Below, piece by piece: positions 34,806-44,215 of a stretch of 64,000 nt of DNA. The stretch is from Rhizobium sp. ARZ01 (GTDB lineage Bacteria > Pseudomonadota > Alphaproteobacteria > Rhizobiales > Rhizobiaceae): contig NZ_JACVAE010000001.1 of NCBI RefSeq assembly GCF_014851675.1, forward strand, positions 1,178,001 to 1,242,000, given 5' to 3'. Within the stretch, counting starts at the first letter, position 1, and the number at the start of each line of letters is the position of its first letter. The translations under genes and the position numbers were made by a program. The notes below the pieces were generated by a model that worked only from the letters and a program-made list of their open reading frames with translations, was not told the origin of the DNA and made no database searches.

Positions 34806-35873
34806 ATGCGTACCGCATCTGCGGTTACCTTCGCAGCAAAGCTCTCCTTCGAAGATATCCATCACAGCTATCACGGCAAGGAAACGATCCGCGGCATCTC
34901 CATGTCGGCACAGCCGGGTGAGGTCCTTTGCCTGCTTGGCCCCTCCGGTTCCGGCAAGACGACGCTGTTGCGGATCGCCGCCGGCATCGAGGTGCAGCGA
35001 GCCGGGCGGGTGCTGCTGAACGACCGGGAGATTGCCGGACCAAAAGTGTTTCTGCCGCCCGAGCGCCGTGGCGTCGGCCTGATGTTCCAGGATTTTGCGC
35101 TCTTTCCGCATATGTCGGTGCTGGACAATGTCCGCTTCGGATTGACGGCACTGCCGAAGAACGAGGCCGTGGCCGAGGCGCGGCTTGCGCTCGAGCGGGT
35201 AGGGCTCGCGCATTATGCGGAAAAATTCCCGCACGCGCTTTCGGGCGGTGAGCAGCAGCGTGTCGCTCTCGCTCGCGCGCTTGCCCCGCGCCCCGCAGTG
35301 CTGCTGATGGACGAGCCGTTCTCCGGTCTCGATTCCCGGCTGAAGGATTCCATTCGCGCCGATACGCTTGCGATTTTGCGGCATTCCCGGGCCACGGCGA
35401 TCGTCGTCACCCACGATGCCGAGGAGGCGATGCGCATGGCTGACCGCATCGCGCTTCTGCGTGACGGGCGCCTTGTGCAGTTGGGGACGGCCGAGGAACT
35501 CTATTTGAAGCCGGCCGACATCTTTGCTGCCGGTTTCTTTTCCGAGATCAACATTTTTCCCGGACGTGTCAGAGCGGGGAAAGTCGAAACTCCGCTTGGA
35601 AACGTAACGGCTGGCCGGCTAGCGGACGGCGCGCAGGTGCGCATTGCGGTGCGTCTCTCAGGGGTCGCAGTCTCGCAATCGGACGGAGCCATTCCGGCGC
35701 GCGTGCTATCGCGCCGTTTCCTCGGGGTCGTCGAGCTGTTGGAACTCGCTGTTCCCGGCACAGATCAGCCTGTTCGTGCCCGCATCAGGGCCGGCCAACT
35801 TCCATTTGGATTGCGCGAGGTCAAGCTTTCCGCTAACGAGCGCGATATACTGGTGTTTGAAAAGGACGGCTGA
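34806..35873 (+). CDS. Orphan ABC transporter ATPase, FbpC/PotA-like
   Basis: A 355-residue ATPase. Walker [11 protein letters not shown]-loop [20 protein letters not shown], signature [15 protein letters not shown], Walker [12 protein letters not shown] and the switch His in VVTHDAEEA are all intact. A C-terminal TOBE-like domain follows ([12 protein letters not shown] ... [12 protein letters not shown]), as in ferric-iron, molybdate or polyamine importers. GGGAG at 34797-34801 supports ATG 34806; ATG 34770 is possible. No permease or binding-protein gene is adjacent: scpB is upstream and tatA downstream. Substrate is therefore unknown. The orphan setting is conserved in my memory of rhizobial genomes, but not checked. 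Confidence 0.85.
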   Translation: MRTASAVTFAAKLSFEDIHHSYHGKETIRGISMSAQPGEVLCLLGPSGSGKTTLLRIAAGIEVQRAGRVLLNDREIAGPKVFLPPERRGVGLMFQDFALFPHMSVLDNVRFGLTALPKNEAVAEARLALERVGLAHYAEKFPHALSGGEQQRVALARALAPRPAVLLMDEPFSGLDSRLKDSIRADTLAILRHSRATAIVVTHDAEEAMRMADRIALLRDGRLVQLGTAEELYLKPADIFAAGFFSEINIFPGRVRAGKVETPLGNVTAGRLADGAQVRIAVRLSGVAVSQSDGAIPARVLSRRFLGVVELLELAVPGTDQPVRARIRAGQLPFGLREVKLSANERDILVFEKDG

Positions 35874-35913
35874 ACGTCTTACATCGAACATCGAATTTAA
35901 GAGGAGTACGGGA

Positions 35914-36105
35914 ATGGGTTCTTTCAGCATCTGGCATTGGCTGATCGTGTTGGCAGTTGTGCTGCTGTTGTTCGGCCGCGGCAAGATCCCGGAACTGATG
36001 GGCGACGTCGCCAAGGGCATCAAGAATTTCAAAAAGGGCATGTCGGACGATGAAGCCGCCGACAAGGCCAAGACTGTCGAGCACAAGGCCGACGAAACCA
36101 AGTGA
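35914..36105 (+). CDS. tatA: Twin-arginine translocase subunit TatA
   Basis: A 63-residue pore subunit of the Tat protein-export system. One N-terminal span ([20 protein letters not shown]) leads into the [10 protein letters not shown] hinge and an amphipathic helix ([20 protein letters not shown]). GAGGAG lies 7 bases before ATG 35914. First gene of tatABC. Confidence 0.95.
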   Translation: MGSFSIWHWLIVLAVVLLLFGRGKIPELMGDVAKGIKNFKKGMSDDEAADKAKTVEHKADETK

Positions 36106-36153
36106 ACGGTCGAGGTCGTGGCGTTTGGCCGCGACCTCTGAGGACATTCTCAT

Positions 36154-36891
36154 ATGCTTGAAGTCGGCTGGACCGAAATTCTTGTCATCGCAATCGTCCT
36201 GATCATCGTGGTGGGTCCCAAGGACCTGCCACAGATGCTCAGGACTTTTGGCCGCATGGTCACGAAATTGCGCGGCATGGCCGGCGAATTTCGCCAGCAG
36301 TTCGATGAGGCCCTGCGCGAAGCGGATCTGGATGACGTCCGGAAAACCATTAGCGACGCGCAGAGTCTCAATCCTATGAACGCCATCCGCGACGCGGTTA
36401 ATCCGCTTCGCCAGATGGGTGACGATATCAAGTCGGATCTGAAGAAGGCGACGAGCATCAGTCAGGTGGAGGCAACCGCTGCCTCTTCTGTATCGAGCGA
36501 GCCGTCTGCAGAAGCTTTGTCGACCAGCACCGAAGGCGTTCCATCAGCGTCCGCCGTCGGCGCCGCAGCCTCGGCTGCTGTCGCCTCGCCGGTGACGGCT
36601 GCCCCGGTTCAGCCGGTGCAGTCCGCTCCGATCGCGCAGGCGACCAACCCCGTCGAAGCAACCGCAAGAGCGATCGACCAAGCCGCAAAGGCAAAGAAAC
36701 CGGCGACTACGGTCAAGGAACCTGAACCGAAACCGGTGGCGCGAAAGCCCTCGACCGCAAAGGCGAAAGCGCCCATGAAAACCGCTGGCGCCGCCAAGAC
36801 GGCGGACAAGGTTGCCAAGCCGACGACCAAGGCCGCCGGCGAAGCGGCCAAGAAGACCACGACACGCAAGCCCAAGAAGGACGAGGCATGA
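36154..36891 (+). CDS. tatB: Twin-arginine translocase subunit TatB
   Basis: A 245-residue Tat receptor subunit. N-terminal span WTEILVIAIVLIIVVGPKDL with the conserved Glu8, then the amphipathic helix FGRMVTKLRGMAGEFRQQFD. The Ala/Pro/Lys-rich C-terminal 140 residues are long for TatB, a feature of rhizobial members. With TatC it binds twin-arginine signal peptides. Its stop overlaps the tatC start (ATGA). Confidence 0.94.
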   Translation: MLEVGWTEILVIAIVLIIVVGPKDLPQMLRTFGRMVTKLRGMAGEFRQQFDEALREADLDDVRKTISDAQSLNPMNAIRDAVNPLRQMGDDIKSDLKKATSISQVEATAASSVSSEPSAEALSTSTEGVPSASAVGAAASAAVASPVTAAPVQPVQSAPIAQATNPVEATARAIDQAAKAKKPATTVKEPEPKPVARKPSTAKAKAPMKTAGAAKTADKVAKPTTKAAGEAAKKTTTRKPKKDEA

Positions 36892-37733
36892 GCGGCGACT
36901 ACGAGGACAAGCCCCAGCCGCTGATCGAACACCTGATAGAGCTGCGCCGCAGGCTGATGTGGGCCGTCGGCGCGTTCTTCGTGGCGTTCCTCGTCTGCTT
37001 CTTTTTTGCCAAGGGTCTGTTCAATCTGCTCGTCCTGCCGTTCAAGTGGGCGGTCCACTGGGCGGGGCTGTCACACCGCAACGTCGAATTGATCTACACC
37101 GCGCCGCAGGAATTCTTCTTCACCCAGATCAAGGTGGCGATGTTCGGTGCTCTGGTGATCGCGTTTCCCGTGATTGCCCAGCAGATCTACAAGTTCGTCG
37201 CTCCCGGCCTCTACAAGAACGAGCGCGCGGCGTTTCTGCCGTTCCTGATCGCTTCTCCGATCCTGTTTCTGATCGGTGCGGCTCTCGTCTACTTCTTCTT
37301 CACGCCGATGGTGATGTGGTTCTTCCTGGCGATGGAGCAGGGTGGCGGCGAGGGGGAAGTTTCGATCCAGCTTCTGCCGAAGGTCTCCGAGTATCTCGGC
37401 CTGATCATGACGTTGATCTTTGCCTTCGGTCTGGTGTTTCAGCTGCCGGTGGTCTCATCGCTTCTGGTGCGCGCCGGGTTCATCACCTCGCAGTCGCTGG
37501 TGGAGAAGCGCAAGTATGCGATTGTGATTGCTTTCGTTGCGGCCGCCGTGCTCACGCCGCCAGATCCGATCTCCCAGATCGGCCTTGCGCTGCCGACCAT
37601 CCTTCTCTACGAGATTGGCATCTATACGGCCCGACTCATCGAACGGCAGCGGGCGAGCGCCGCCCAGGAATCATCAGACTCCGAAGAGGAAGCGGCGGAC
37701 GTGCCGACATCGCAGGAAGCCGACAAGGCTTGA
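36888..37733 (+). CDS. tatC: Twin-arginine translocase subunit TatC
   Basis: A 281-residue polytopic inner-membrane protein, core of the Tat receptor. The N-terminal PLIEHLIELRRRLMWAVGAF and periplasmic YTAPQEFFFTQIKVAMFGAL are diagnostic; six spans can be traced (for example FPVIAQQIYKFVAPGLYKNE and GLIMTLIFAFGLVFQLPVVS). An acidic C-terminal tail follows. ATG overlaps the tatB stop, so expression is coupled; serS follows after 68 bp. Confidence 0.95.
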   Translation: MSGDYEDKPQPLIEHLIELRRRLMWAVGAFFVAFLVCFFFAKGLFNLLVLPFKWAVHWAGLSHRNVELIYTAPQEFFFTQIKVAMFGALVIAFPVIAQQIYKFVAPGLYKNERAAFLPFLIASPILFLIGAALVYFFFTPMVMWFFLAMEQGGGEGEVSIQLLPKVSEYLGLIMTLIFAFGLVFQLPVVSSLLVRAGFITSQSLVEKRKYAIVIAFVAAAVLTPPDPISQIGLALPTILLYEIGIYTARLIERQRASAAQESSDSEEEAADVPTSQEADKA

Positions 37734-37801
37734 CACGATAGCAGGCGCAAGCGGACGCTGCCGGGCGGAGAGGGCGCAACCCTGTTACGCCTGGAGCGAT
37801 A

Positions 37802-39085
37802 ATGCTTGATATCAAATGGATCCGTGAAAACGCCGAGGCTTTCGACGCCGCGCTGGCAAAGCGCGGTGCCGAGCCTGCATCGGCGAGCCTGATTGCACTC
37901 GACGAGACCCGCCGTACCGTCATCCAGAAGGCGCAGGACATGCAGTCGCGCCGCAATGCCGCCTCCAAGGAGATCGGCGCCGCCATGGCGCAGAAGGATG
38001 CGGCCCTGGCGGAAAACCTGAAGGCCGAGGTTGCTGAGATCAAGACGATGCTTCCTGCCGCCGAGGAGGAAGAGCGCCAGATCACCGCCGAGTTGAACGA
38101 CGCGTTGTCCCGCCTGCCGAACGTGCCGCTAGAAGACGTCCCTGTTGGCGCCGATGAAAAGGATAACGTCGAGAAGCTGAAGTGGGGTTCGAAGCCTGGC
38201 TGGAACCACAAGCCCCTGGAGCATTTCGAGATAGGCGAGGCGCTCGGCTGGATGGATTTCGAGGGTGCGGCGAAGATCGCCGGATCGCGCTTCACGATCC
38301 TGAAGGGGCAACTCGCCCGGCTGGAGCGCGCGCTCGGTCAGTTCATGCTCGATACGCACACACAGGAGCATGGCTATATCGAGGTGCAGCCGCCGCTTCT
38401 GGTGCGGGACGACGCCATGTATGGCACGGGGCAGTTGCCGAAATTTTCCGAGGATCTGTTCAAGACGACCGACGGTCGCTGGATGATCCCGACGGCCGAG
38501 GTGCCGCTGACGAATCTCGTAAGCGATGAGATCCTGTCGCAGGAAAAGCTGCCGTTGCGCTACACCGCGTTGACGCCGTGCTTCCGTTCCGAAGCGGGGT
38601 CGGCCGGCCGCGATACGCGCGGCATGCTGCGCCAGCACCAGTTCATGAAGTGCGAACTCGTCTCGATCACCGATGCGGAGAGCTCGGTCGACGAGCATGA
38701 GCGGATGACGGCTTGCGCTCAGGAAATTCTCAAGCGGCTCGGTCTGCACTACCGCGTCGTGACGCTCTGCACCGGCGACATGGGCTTCGGGGCCCAGAAG
38801 ACCTACGACATCGAGGTCTGGCTGCCGGGGCAGGACACCTATCGCGAGATTTCCTCCTGCTCGGTCTGCGGCGATTTCCAGGCACGGCGCATGAACGCGC
38901 GTTATCGCGGCAAGGACGACAAGAACACGAAGTTCGTTCACACCCTGAACGGTTCGGGTGTCGCCGTCGGCCGGGCATTGATCGCCGTGATCGAGAACTA
39001 TCTCAACGAGGACGGCTCGATTGCGATACCGGACGTGCTGCTGCCCTACATGGGCGGGTTGAAGAAGATCGAGAAGGCGAACTGA
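37802..39085 (+). CDS. serS: Seryl-tRNA synthetase
   Basis: A 427-residue class II synthetase. N-terminal coiled-coil arm ([20 protein letters not shown] ... [20 protein letters not shown]). Motif 2 is in [20 protein letters not shown] and motif 3 in [19 protein letters not shown]. It charges tRNA-Ser (and tRNA-Sec where present). GGAG lies before the ATG. It is in a tight run with surE and pcm downstream (16-bp and 14-bp gaps). Confidence 0.96.
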   Translation: MLDIKWIRENAEAFDAALAKRGAEPASASLIALDETRRTVIQKAQDMQSRRNAASKEIGAAMAQKDAALAENLKAEVAEIKTMLPAAEEEERQITAELNDALSRLPNVPLEDVPVGADEKDNVEKLKWGSKPGWNHKPLEHFEIGEALGWMDFEGAAKIAGSRFTILKGQLARLERALGQFMLDTHTQEHGYIEVQPPLLVRDDAMYGTGQLPKFSEDLFKTTDGRWMIPTAEVPLTNLVSDEILSQEKLPLRYTALTPCFRSEAGSAGRDTRGMLRQHQFMKCELVSITDAESSVDEHERMTACAQEILKRLGLHYRVVTLCTGDMGFGAQKTYDIEVWLPGQDTYREISSCSVCGDFQARRMNARYRGKDDKNTKFVHTLNGSGVAVGRALIAVIENYLNEDGSIAIPDVLLPYMGGLKKIEKAN

Positions 39086-39101
39086 GGGGATTGGAAACCG
39101 C

Positions 39102-39857
39102 ATGCGCATCCTGCTGACCAATGACGACGGCGTCCACGCCGAGGGCCTCGCAGTCCTGGAACGGATTGCCCGCACGCTGTCCGACGACGTCTGGATCGTC
39201 GCACCGGAAACCGACCAGAGCGGGCTTGCGCATTCGTTGACGCTGTCGGAGCCGCTGCGGCTGCGCAAGGTGGCGGACAAGCGGTTCGCTCTACGCGGTA
39301 CGCCGACAGACTGTGTGATCATGGCGGTGCGCGAGGTTCTGCCCGGCAAGCCCGATCTCATTCTCTCCGGCGTCAATGCCGGTGCGAACATGGCCGATGA
39401 CGTCACCTATTCCGGCACGATCGCTGGCGCGATCGAAGGCACCCTGCAGGGGATCCGCTCGATGGCGCTGAGCCAGGCTTACCGCCACGCCGATGGGCAT
39501 CTGGTTCCCTGGGCCGTCGTCGAGCGCCATGCGCCGGATCTGATTCGCCGTCTGTTGGACGTCGAACTTCCCGACGGCACATTCTTCAACCTGAACTTCC
39601 CCAACTGCGCCGTCGATGACGTCGCCGGTATCGAAGTAACGTCTCAGGGAAAGCTTGATTTCGGCATTTCGATCGAGGAGCGCAAGGACGGTCGCGGCTT
39701 CCCGTATTTCTGGTTGCGGTTCGGCGACCGGCATGGCGATTTCCGCGCCGGGACCGACATCTTTGCTCTCCGCGACAACGCGATATCCGTCACGCCGCTC
39801 AAGCTGGACATGACGGACTATGCGGTTCTTGATCGCGTGCAACGCGCGCTTGGCTGA
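39102..39857 (+). CDS. surE: 5'/3'-nucleotidase SurE
   Basis: A 251-residue acid-phosphatase-fold nucleotidase. The metal site opens with [41 protein letters not shown] and [20 protein letters not shown] are the other family blocks. SurE dephosphorylates nucleoside monophosphates and supports stationary-phase survival. The pairing surE-pcm is ancient and conserved. Confidence 0.95.
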   Translation: MRILLTNDDGVHAEGLAVLERIARTLSDDVWIVAPETDQSGLAHSLTLSEPLRLRKVADKRFALRGTPTDCVIMAVREVLPGKPDLILSGVNAGANMADDVTYSGTIAGAIEGTLQGIRSMALSQAYRHADGHLVPWAVVERHAPDLIRRLLDVELPDGTFFNLNFPNCAVDDVAGIEVTSQGKLDFGISIEERKDGRGFPYFWLRFGDRHGDFRAGTDIFALRDNAISVTPLKLDMTDYAVLDRVQRALG

Positions 39858-39871
39858 AACGGAGGTGGCGA

Positions 39872-40528
39872 TTGAACACGGCACGGGTGGTTGAGAAGGA
39901 AGGCTTTGCGGCTCTTGCCCTGCGGCTTCGCGGCGAGGGCATCAACAACATCGATCTCCTGACCGCCGTGGAGCAGACGCCACGAACCCTGTTCGTGCCG
40001 CCGCAGTTTGCCGGTGAAGCTTATTCGAGCCGCCTCCTGCCTATTGATTGCGGCTCGTTTGTCGAGGGAATCGACCTGGCCGTCCGGCTGCTGAACCTGC
40101 TCAATCTGAAAGCCGGCCAGCGCGTTCTCGAAATCGGGACTGGCAGCGGCTTCACCGCAGCGGTGATGGGGCGTCTGACGGAACGGGTGCTGACCGTCGA
40201 TCGCTACAAGACACTGGCAACCAGTGCGCAGCAAAGCATCGAAAAAGTTGGTATCCGCAACGTGATCGTCCGTCAGGCGGACGGCAGCAACGGTATGCCG
40301 GGCGAGGGGACGTTCGACCGGATTCTTGTTACCGCAGCCTTCCCGGCTATGCCGCGCCAATTCGTGGAGCAGCTCGTCTCGGGCGGCATGCTGCTCGCAC
40401 CTGTCATGGTGAACGACGACGAATGCAGGATGGTGAAACTGGTCAAGACCGGAAGCCGTTTCGATCGCGAGGACCTGTTCGAGGTTCCCTATTTGCCGAT
40501 CGTGCCCCATCAGGCGCAGGCGCTCTGA
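39872..40528 (+). CDS. pcm: Protein-L-isoaspartate O-methyltransferase
   Basis: A 218-residue SAM-dependent repair enzyme that methylates isoaspartyl residues in aged proteins. SAM motif I VLEIGTGSGFTAAVMG, then VLTVDRYKTLA and the substrate loop PPQFAGEAYSSRLLPIDCGS. TTG start at 39872, chosen because GGAGG lies just upstream. It follows surE as in many Proteobacteria. The window has a second, more distant PCMT-family gene at 14668. Confidence 0.93.
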   Translation: MNTARVVEKEGFAALALRLRGEGINNIDLLTAVEQTPRTLFVPPQFAGEAYSSRLLPIDCGSFVEGIDLAVRLLNLLNLKAGQRVLEIGTGSGFTAAVMGRLTERVLTVDRYKTLATSAQQSIEKVGIRNVIVRQADGSNGMPGEGTFDRILVTAAFPAMPRQFVEQLVSGGMLLAPVMVNDDECRMVKLVKTGSRFDREDLFEVPYLPIVPHQAQAL

Positions 40529-40828
40529 CCACCCGTTCCTGAACGAAGTCCTACTATACGGCCCATGTGAGTAGATCCGTTGCGTACGGCGACGACGACG
40601 TCACGTGCGGTTCACAGTCCGCTCTTCGCCAGACCGCTGGCGGAGTGGGGTCGATTCGTCGGGCAGAATGCGCCCTGGTGACGTTCGATGGCACGGCGTT
40701 AATGTTTTATTAACCAGCGCAAGCTTCGCGCAAGCTTCGCGCCATAAGCCTGATAACCAGCGACGTTTCTCGCGTCGAACTGGCGGCGGCCCCCAAGTAG
40801 GTCGAGACTGCTACCGATGGAGTTGGAC
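40529..40828. other. 300-bp intergenic region with a CtrA box
   Basis: No gene. It holds a CtrA-type site (40699-40714) and, right after it, a short direct repeat GCGCAAGCTTC twice (about 40718-40740), then the leader of the unknown gene at 40829. Confidence 0.6.
40699..40714 (+). promoter_or_regulatory. CtrA-binding-site match
   Basis: TTAA-N7-TTAAC, a full match to the alphaproteobacterial CtrA consensus, 115 bp upstream of the gene at 40829. Suggests cell-cycle control; direction and strength are not known. Confidence 0.6.
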
Positions 40829-41455
40829 ATGCAAATCTCGAACAGGATCGCCGGTACGGCGACGGGTGACAGTCTTGCAAATCTCGCCGCCAGAGCCGCG
40901 GGCAGGGGCGGCGAAGAGGTTGTGGACGGTGCTCGGCAGAGTGCATTCACTGCCGGTACCTATGACCCGTCGGATCAGGTTTCCCTCTCCGTCGAAGCAT
41001 TGTTCGTGCTCAGCGCGTCGCGCGGCAATCAAGCGCTCCCGGCGTTAACCGAAGACGAGCGCAACAACGTGGTTTCGGCAGCGCTGGAAGAGCGCGAGTA
41101 CTCGGCGTTCCGCCGCTTCCGCGACGATGGCGACATGAAGAGCTACTACCGGGCCTACATCGAGTATTTCGATAGTCTCCAGCCGCAGGACCAGTCCAGC
41201 CCGCGCTATGTCGGCAGTCGCCAGGTTGCCGTTTCGGCGCTACGCTCACTTGCCTATACGGAAAAGGCGATGGACGACGAGGTCGGAGCCGAGGCTCCGG
41301 CAGTGCTGGATACGATTCTTGCAAGCGGAACCACGATTCGTCGCGATGTCCCGCAAATGGCGTCGGCGAATGCTGCATTCCATGGAGTGGACAGCATGGC
41401 CCGCCAAGGCCTGGGTGTTTCGCGCGCGACGTCGATGTACCTCGGCAGCTTCTGA
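40829..41455 (+). CDS. Hypothetical protein with upstream CtrA box, 208 residues
   Basis: A 208-residue protein beginning MQISNRIAGTATGDSLANLA, with GGAG upstream of the ATG. No signal peptide or membrane span; helical segments (EDERNNVVSAALEEREYSAF) alternate with Gly/Ser/Ala-rich parts. The N-terminal style (short, polar, no leader) is like that of flagellar or other type III-secreted proteins, but that is a guess. Not a family I can name. It stands between pcm and the NlpD-like gene; the CtrA box points to a division- or motility-linked role. Confidence 0.65.
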   Translation: MQISNRIAGTATGDSLANLAARAAGRGGEEVVDGARQSAFTAGTYDPSDQVSLSVEALFVLSASRGNQALPALTEDERNNVVSAALEEREYSAFRRFRDDGDMKSYYRAYIEYFDSLQPQDQSSPRYVGSRQVAVSALRSLAYTEKAMDDEVGAEAPAVLDTILASGTTIRRDVPQMASANAAFHGVDSMARQGLGVSRATSMYLGSF

Positions 41456-41544
41456 CATTGCCGCCATTCCAGTCGGTCCGGCCTGCCAGCCAGGCCGGAT
41501 CATGGTTATCAACTCCTCAAGAATTTGAAGTGGGTAGCCCGCCC

Positions 41545-41560
41545 TTAACCGGGCAGTAAC
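41545..41560 (+). promoter_or_regulatory. Near-match to a CtrA site
   Basis: TTAA-N7-GTAAC differs from the CtrA consensus TTAA-N7-TTAAC at one base and lies 58 bp upstream of the NlpD-like gene. Confidence 0.35.
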
Positions 41561-41617
41561 TCTAACGCGCTTTAATCATTACACGGCAGTTGTTGTGTTT
41601 CGATTGGGTAGTCAGAC

Positions 41618-43102
41618 ATGCGTAAGAGTGTATCACCGAGTTTTGGTAAGATCGCGCCACGGATTCTCGTGGCGGTATTGCTGGCCGGTGCGGCCACTGG
41701 CTGCAGTTCCGATGCCACCCGCTTCGGCGGATTGTTTTCCTCCACTGACGACATTACGACCAACTCGACTCCCCGCCGCACGATATTCGGTGGCAATGCC
41801 GTTCCTCGCGGTGATGTGAATAGCGGCGGCCAGAGCGTTGCGATGGGTCAGCCCTATCCGGGTCAGGATGCCGGAGCCATGAGTGCATCGGCCGACGGCG
41901 GCTCCAGTGCCCGGATGGCGACGACACCAATGAGCGTTCAGCGTACGGCGCTTGCCGACCCCGCTGCGAATTCCAGGTCGAGGGAAGTCGCGATGGCGCA
42001 GCCGATGCCGACTGCTCCCAAGGCCACGGCGAGTACAGAGCCGGCAGCAAAGGGTGCTACAGGCAAGAGCGGCAATGGCTGGTCAACGGCGAATGCTCCG
42101 GTCGTGATGATGCGGCCCGGCGAAAGCGTGAAGACGCTTTCGACGCGCTATGGCGTGCCGGAGAAAGAGATTCTCAAGGCCAACGGAATGCGGAGTGCGT
42201 CGGACGCCGAGCCGGGTCAGAAGATCACGATCCCGGTGTTCGGCAGTGCCGCCAAGGCTTCCATCGACACCGCGCTCAACACCAACAATAGGCAGCCGGT
42301 ACCTGAGAAGAACTCGAATGAGGAGGTGGCAATCCTCCCGAATTCGGCAAAGAGCCGCGACAAGGCATCTGGTGACGCAGACAAATCCAAGCTTGCGGCG
42401 GGCGAAGGCAAGGCTACGGGCGGCTACGAGGTGCAGCCAGGCGATTCTCTTGCCAGGATCGCGGCCAGGAACGGTGTTTCGGTCGATGCGCTGAAGAAAG
42501 CGAACGGACTGACTGCTGCCTCGATCCGGGTTGGCCAGAAACTGACGATACCTGCCGCCTCCGCGCCGGCGACCGACAAGACCATGACTGCCTCGGTGCC
42601 CGATGCAAAGAAGGCAATCGAGCCGGTGGAGAAAAAGGCCGAGGCCTATGCGCCGGTGAAGACACAGACGGTCGCCGAGGTCGAGACGAAAGCCGACATG
42701 ACTGATGACGCGCCGGAATCGACCGGTATCGGCAAGTATCGCTGGCCAGTCCGCGGGGCGGTCATCGCTGGCTACGGCGCGAACGTCGAGGGTAGCCGCA
42801 ATGAAGGTATCGATATCTCCGTTCCGGAAGGAACGCCGGTCAAGGCCGCCGAAAACGGCGTTGTCATCTACTCGGGCAGCAGCCTGAAGGAACTCGGCAA
42901 CGCGGTTCTCGTTCGCCATGACGACGGCACCGTAACCGTCTACGGCCACGCATCGAGCCTGAACGTCCAGCGCGGTCAGAAGGTCCAGCGCGGACAGACG
43001 CTGGCAGCCTCCGGCATGAGCGGCAACGCGGCGCGTCCGAAGCTGCACTTCGAAGTCCGCAAGAATGCGTCGCCGGTCAATCCGATGACATTCCTCGAAT
43101 AG
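41618..43102 (+). CDS. NlpD-like lipoprotein: LysM repeats plus degenerate LytM (M23) domain
   Basis: A 494-residue lipoprotein. The signal sequence ends in a lipobox (VAVLLAGAATGC). Two LysM domains bind peptidoglycan (about 167-210, MMRPGESVKTLSTRYGVPEK; and 270-315, YEVQPGDSLARIAARNGVSV). A C-terminal LytM domain spans about 370-494. In the LytM domain the first zinc-ligand His is replaced (RNEGIDIS instead of HxGxD), while YGH and LHFEVR remain. E. coli NlpD shows the same loss and acts as an amidase activator rather than an enzyme. A division or cell-separation role is therefore likely. Confidence 0.85.
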   Translation: MRKSVSPSFGKIAPRILVAVLLAGAATGCSSDATRFGGLFSSTDDITTNSTPRRTIFGGNAVPRGDVNSGGQSVAMGQPYPGQDAGAMSASADGGSSARMATTPMSVQRTALADPAANSRSREVAMAQPMPTAPKATASTEPAAKGATGKSGNGWSTANAPVVMMRPGESVKTLSTRYGVPEKEILKANGMRSASDAEPGQKITIPVFGSAAKASIDTALNTNNRQPVPEKNSNEEVAILPNSAKSRDKASGDADKSKLAAGEGKATGGYEVQPGDSLARIAARNGVSVDALKKANGLTAASIRVGQKLTIPAASAPATDKTMTASVPDAKKAIEPVEKKAEAYAPVKTQTVAEVETKADMTDDAPESTGIGKYRWPVRGAVIAGYGANVEGSRNEGIDISVPEGTPVKAAENGVVIYSGSSLKELGNAVLVRHDDGTVTVYGHASSLNVQRGQKVQRGQTLAASGMSGNAARPKLHFEVRKNASPVNPMTFLE

Positions 43103-43118
43103 CGCGGCAATCGAAATC

Positions 43119-43150
43119 AAAAAAAGCCCGGGAGACCGGGCTTCTTTGTT
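43119..43150. terminator. Bidirectional terminator
   Basis: Stem AGCCCGG / CCGGGCT with loop GAGA, T-rich on both sides, between the convergent NlpD-like gene and the DUF815 gene. Confidence 0.85.
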
Positions 43151-44018
43151 ATTTGGCCAGCGGCTTACCGAGGCGTCCGGCCAGATCCTGGATGAATTGC
43201 CAGGCGACGCGACCCGAACGCGAACCGCGTGTCGTGGCCCACTCGAGCGCTTCGGCGTGGATCTGCGCCCGGTCTCCCTCAAGATCGAAGTAGTCGGCGT
43301 AGCTGTCGATCATTCCCAGGTAATCGTTCTGGCTGCACTTGTAGAACCCAAGCCACAGGCCGAACCTGTCCGACAGCGACACCTTCTCTTCGACCGCCTC
43401 GGACGGGTTGATCGCAGTCGACTGCTCATTCTCCATCATGTCGCGGGGGAGGAGATGTCGCCGGTTCGAGGTCGCGTAAAGGATCACATTGTCGGGACGC
43501 CCCTCGACGCCGCCGTCGAGCGCCGCCTTCAGCGACTTGTAGGAGGTGTCGTCGTGGTCGAAAGAGAGGTCGTCGCAAAAAACGATCACCGGCATCGGAG
43601 CCGCCTTGAGGATCTCCATCAGCGCGGGCAGGGTTGCGATATCCTCGCGGTGCACCTCGACCAGCTTCAGCGGAGCTCCTGTTTCCTGCGCCGTCGAAGC
43701 ATGGACGGCCTTTACCAGCGACGACTTGCCCATGCCCCGCGCGCCCCAGAGCAGCACGTTGTTGGCCGGCAGCCCCTTTGCAAAGCGCAGCGTATTATCG
43801 GCAAGAATGTCCCGGACATGGTCCACGCCGCGGATAAGACCCAAGTCTACACGATTCGGGCGGGGCACCGGTTGCAGGTACTGCCGTGACGGCACCCATA
43901 CGAAGCACCCGGCAGCATCCCAATCGTTGATCGCCGGCGGCGGGCCGGCAAGTCGCTCCAGTGCCGCCCGCAGGCCTGCGATTTCTTTCAAGATCGCTTG
44001 CGTCTGTTCGTCCTGCAC
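43149..44018 (-). CDS. DUF815-family AAA-type ATPase
   Basis: A 289-residue ATP-binding protein. Walker A LLWGARGMGKSSLVKA, Walker B-like VIVFCDDLSFD, sensor-type VILYATSNRRHLLP and the C-terminal WATTRGSRSGRVAWQF are typical of DUF815. The biochemical role of the family is unknown. GTG start at 44018 with GGGAG 8 bases upstream is chosen over the upstream extension. The gene is divergent from yajC (198 bp between starts) and convergent with the NlpD-like gene. Confidence 0.88.
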   Translation of the reverse strand: MQDEQTQAILKEIAGLRAALERLAGPPPAINDWDAAGCFVWVPSRQYLQPVPRPNRVDLGLIRGVDHVRDILADNTLRFAKGLPANNVLLWGARGMGKSSLVKAVHASTAQETGAPLKLVEVHREDIATLPALMEILKAAPMPVIVFCDDLSFDHDDTSYKSLKAALDGGVEGRPDNVILYATSNRRHLLPRDMMENEQSTAINPSEAVEEKVSLSDRFGLWLGFYKCSQNDYLGMIDSYADYFDLEGDRAQIHAEALEWATTRGSRSGRVAWQFIQDLAGRLGKPLAK

Positions 44019-44215
44019 GTTTTGCACTCCCTGCCTTGCCGCAACATTTCCTTTGGGCGCGGTAGCATGCCGAAGGCGGGGCGAAAAGAGAGAAATCCCT
44101 GAATTTCCGGCAGGATTGGGCCTGTCGTGTTGCATTCAGGCCGGTCTTGCCTATATTCGCGCCGACCGCTCCAGGTGGATTTTCGCCCGGCGCTACCAGT
44201 TTCGAGGAGTTTTGA

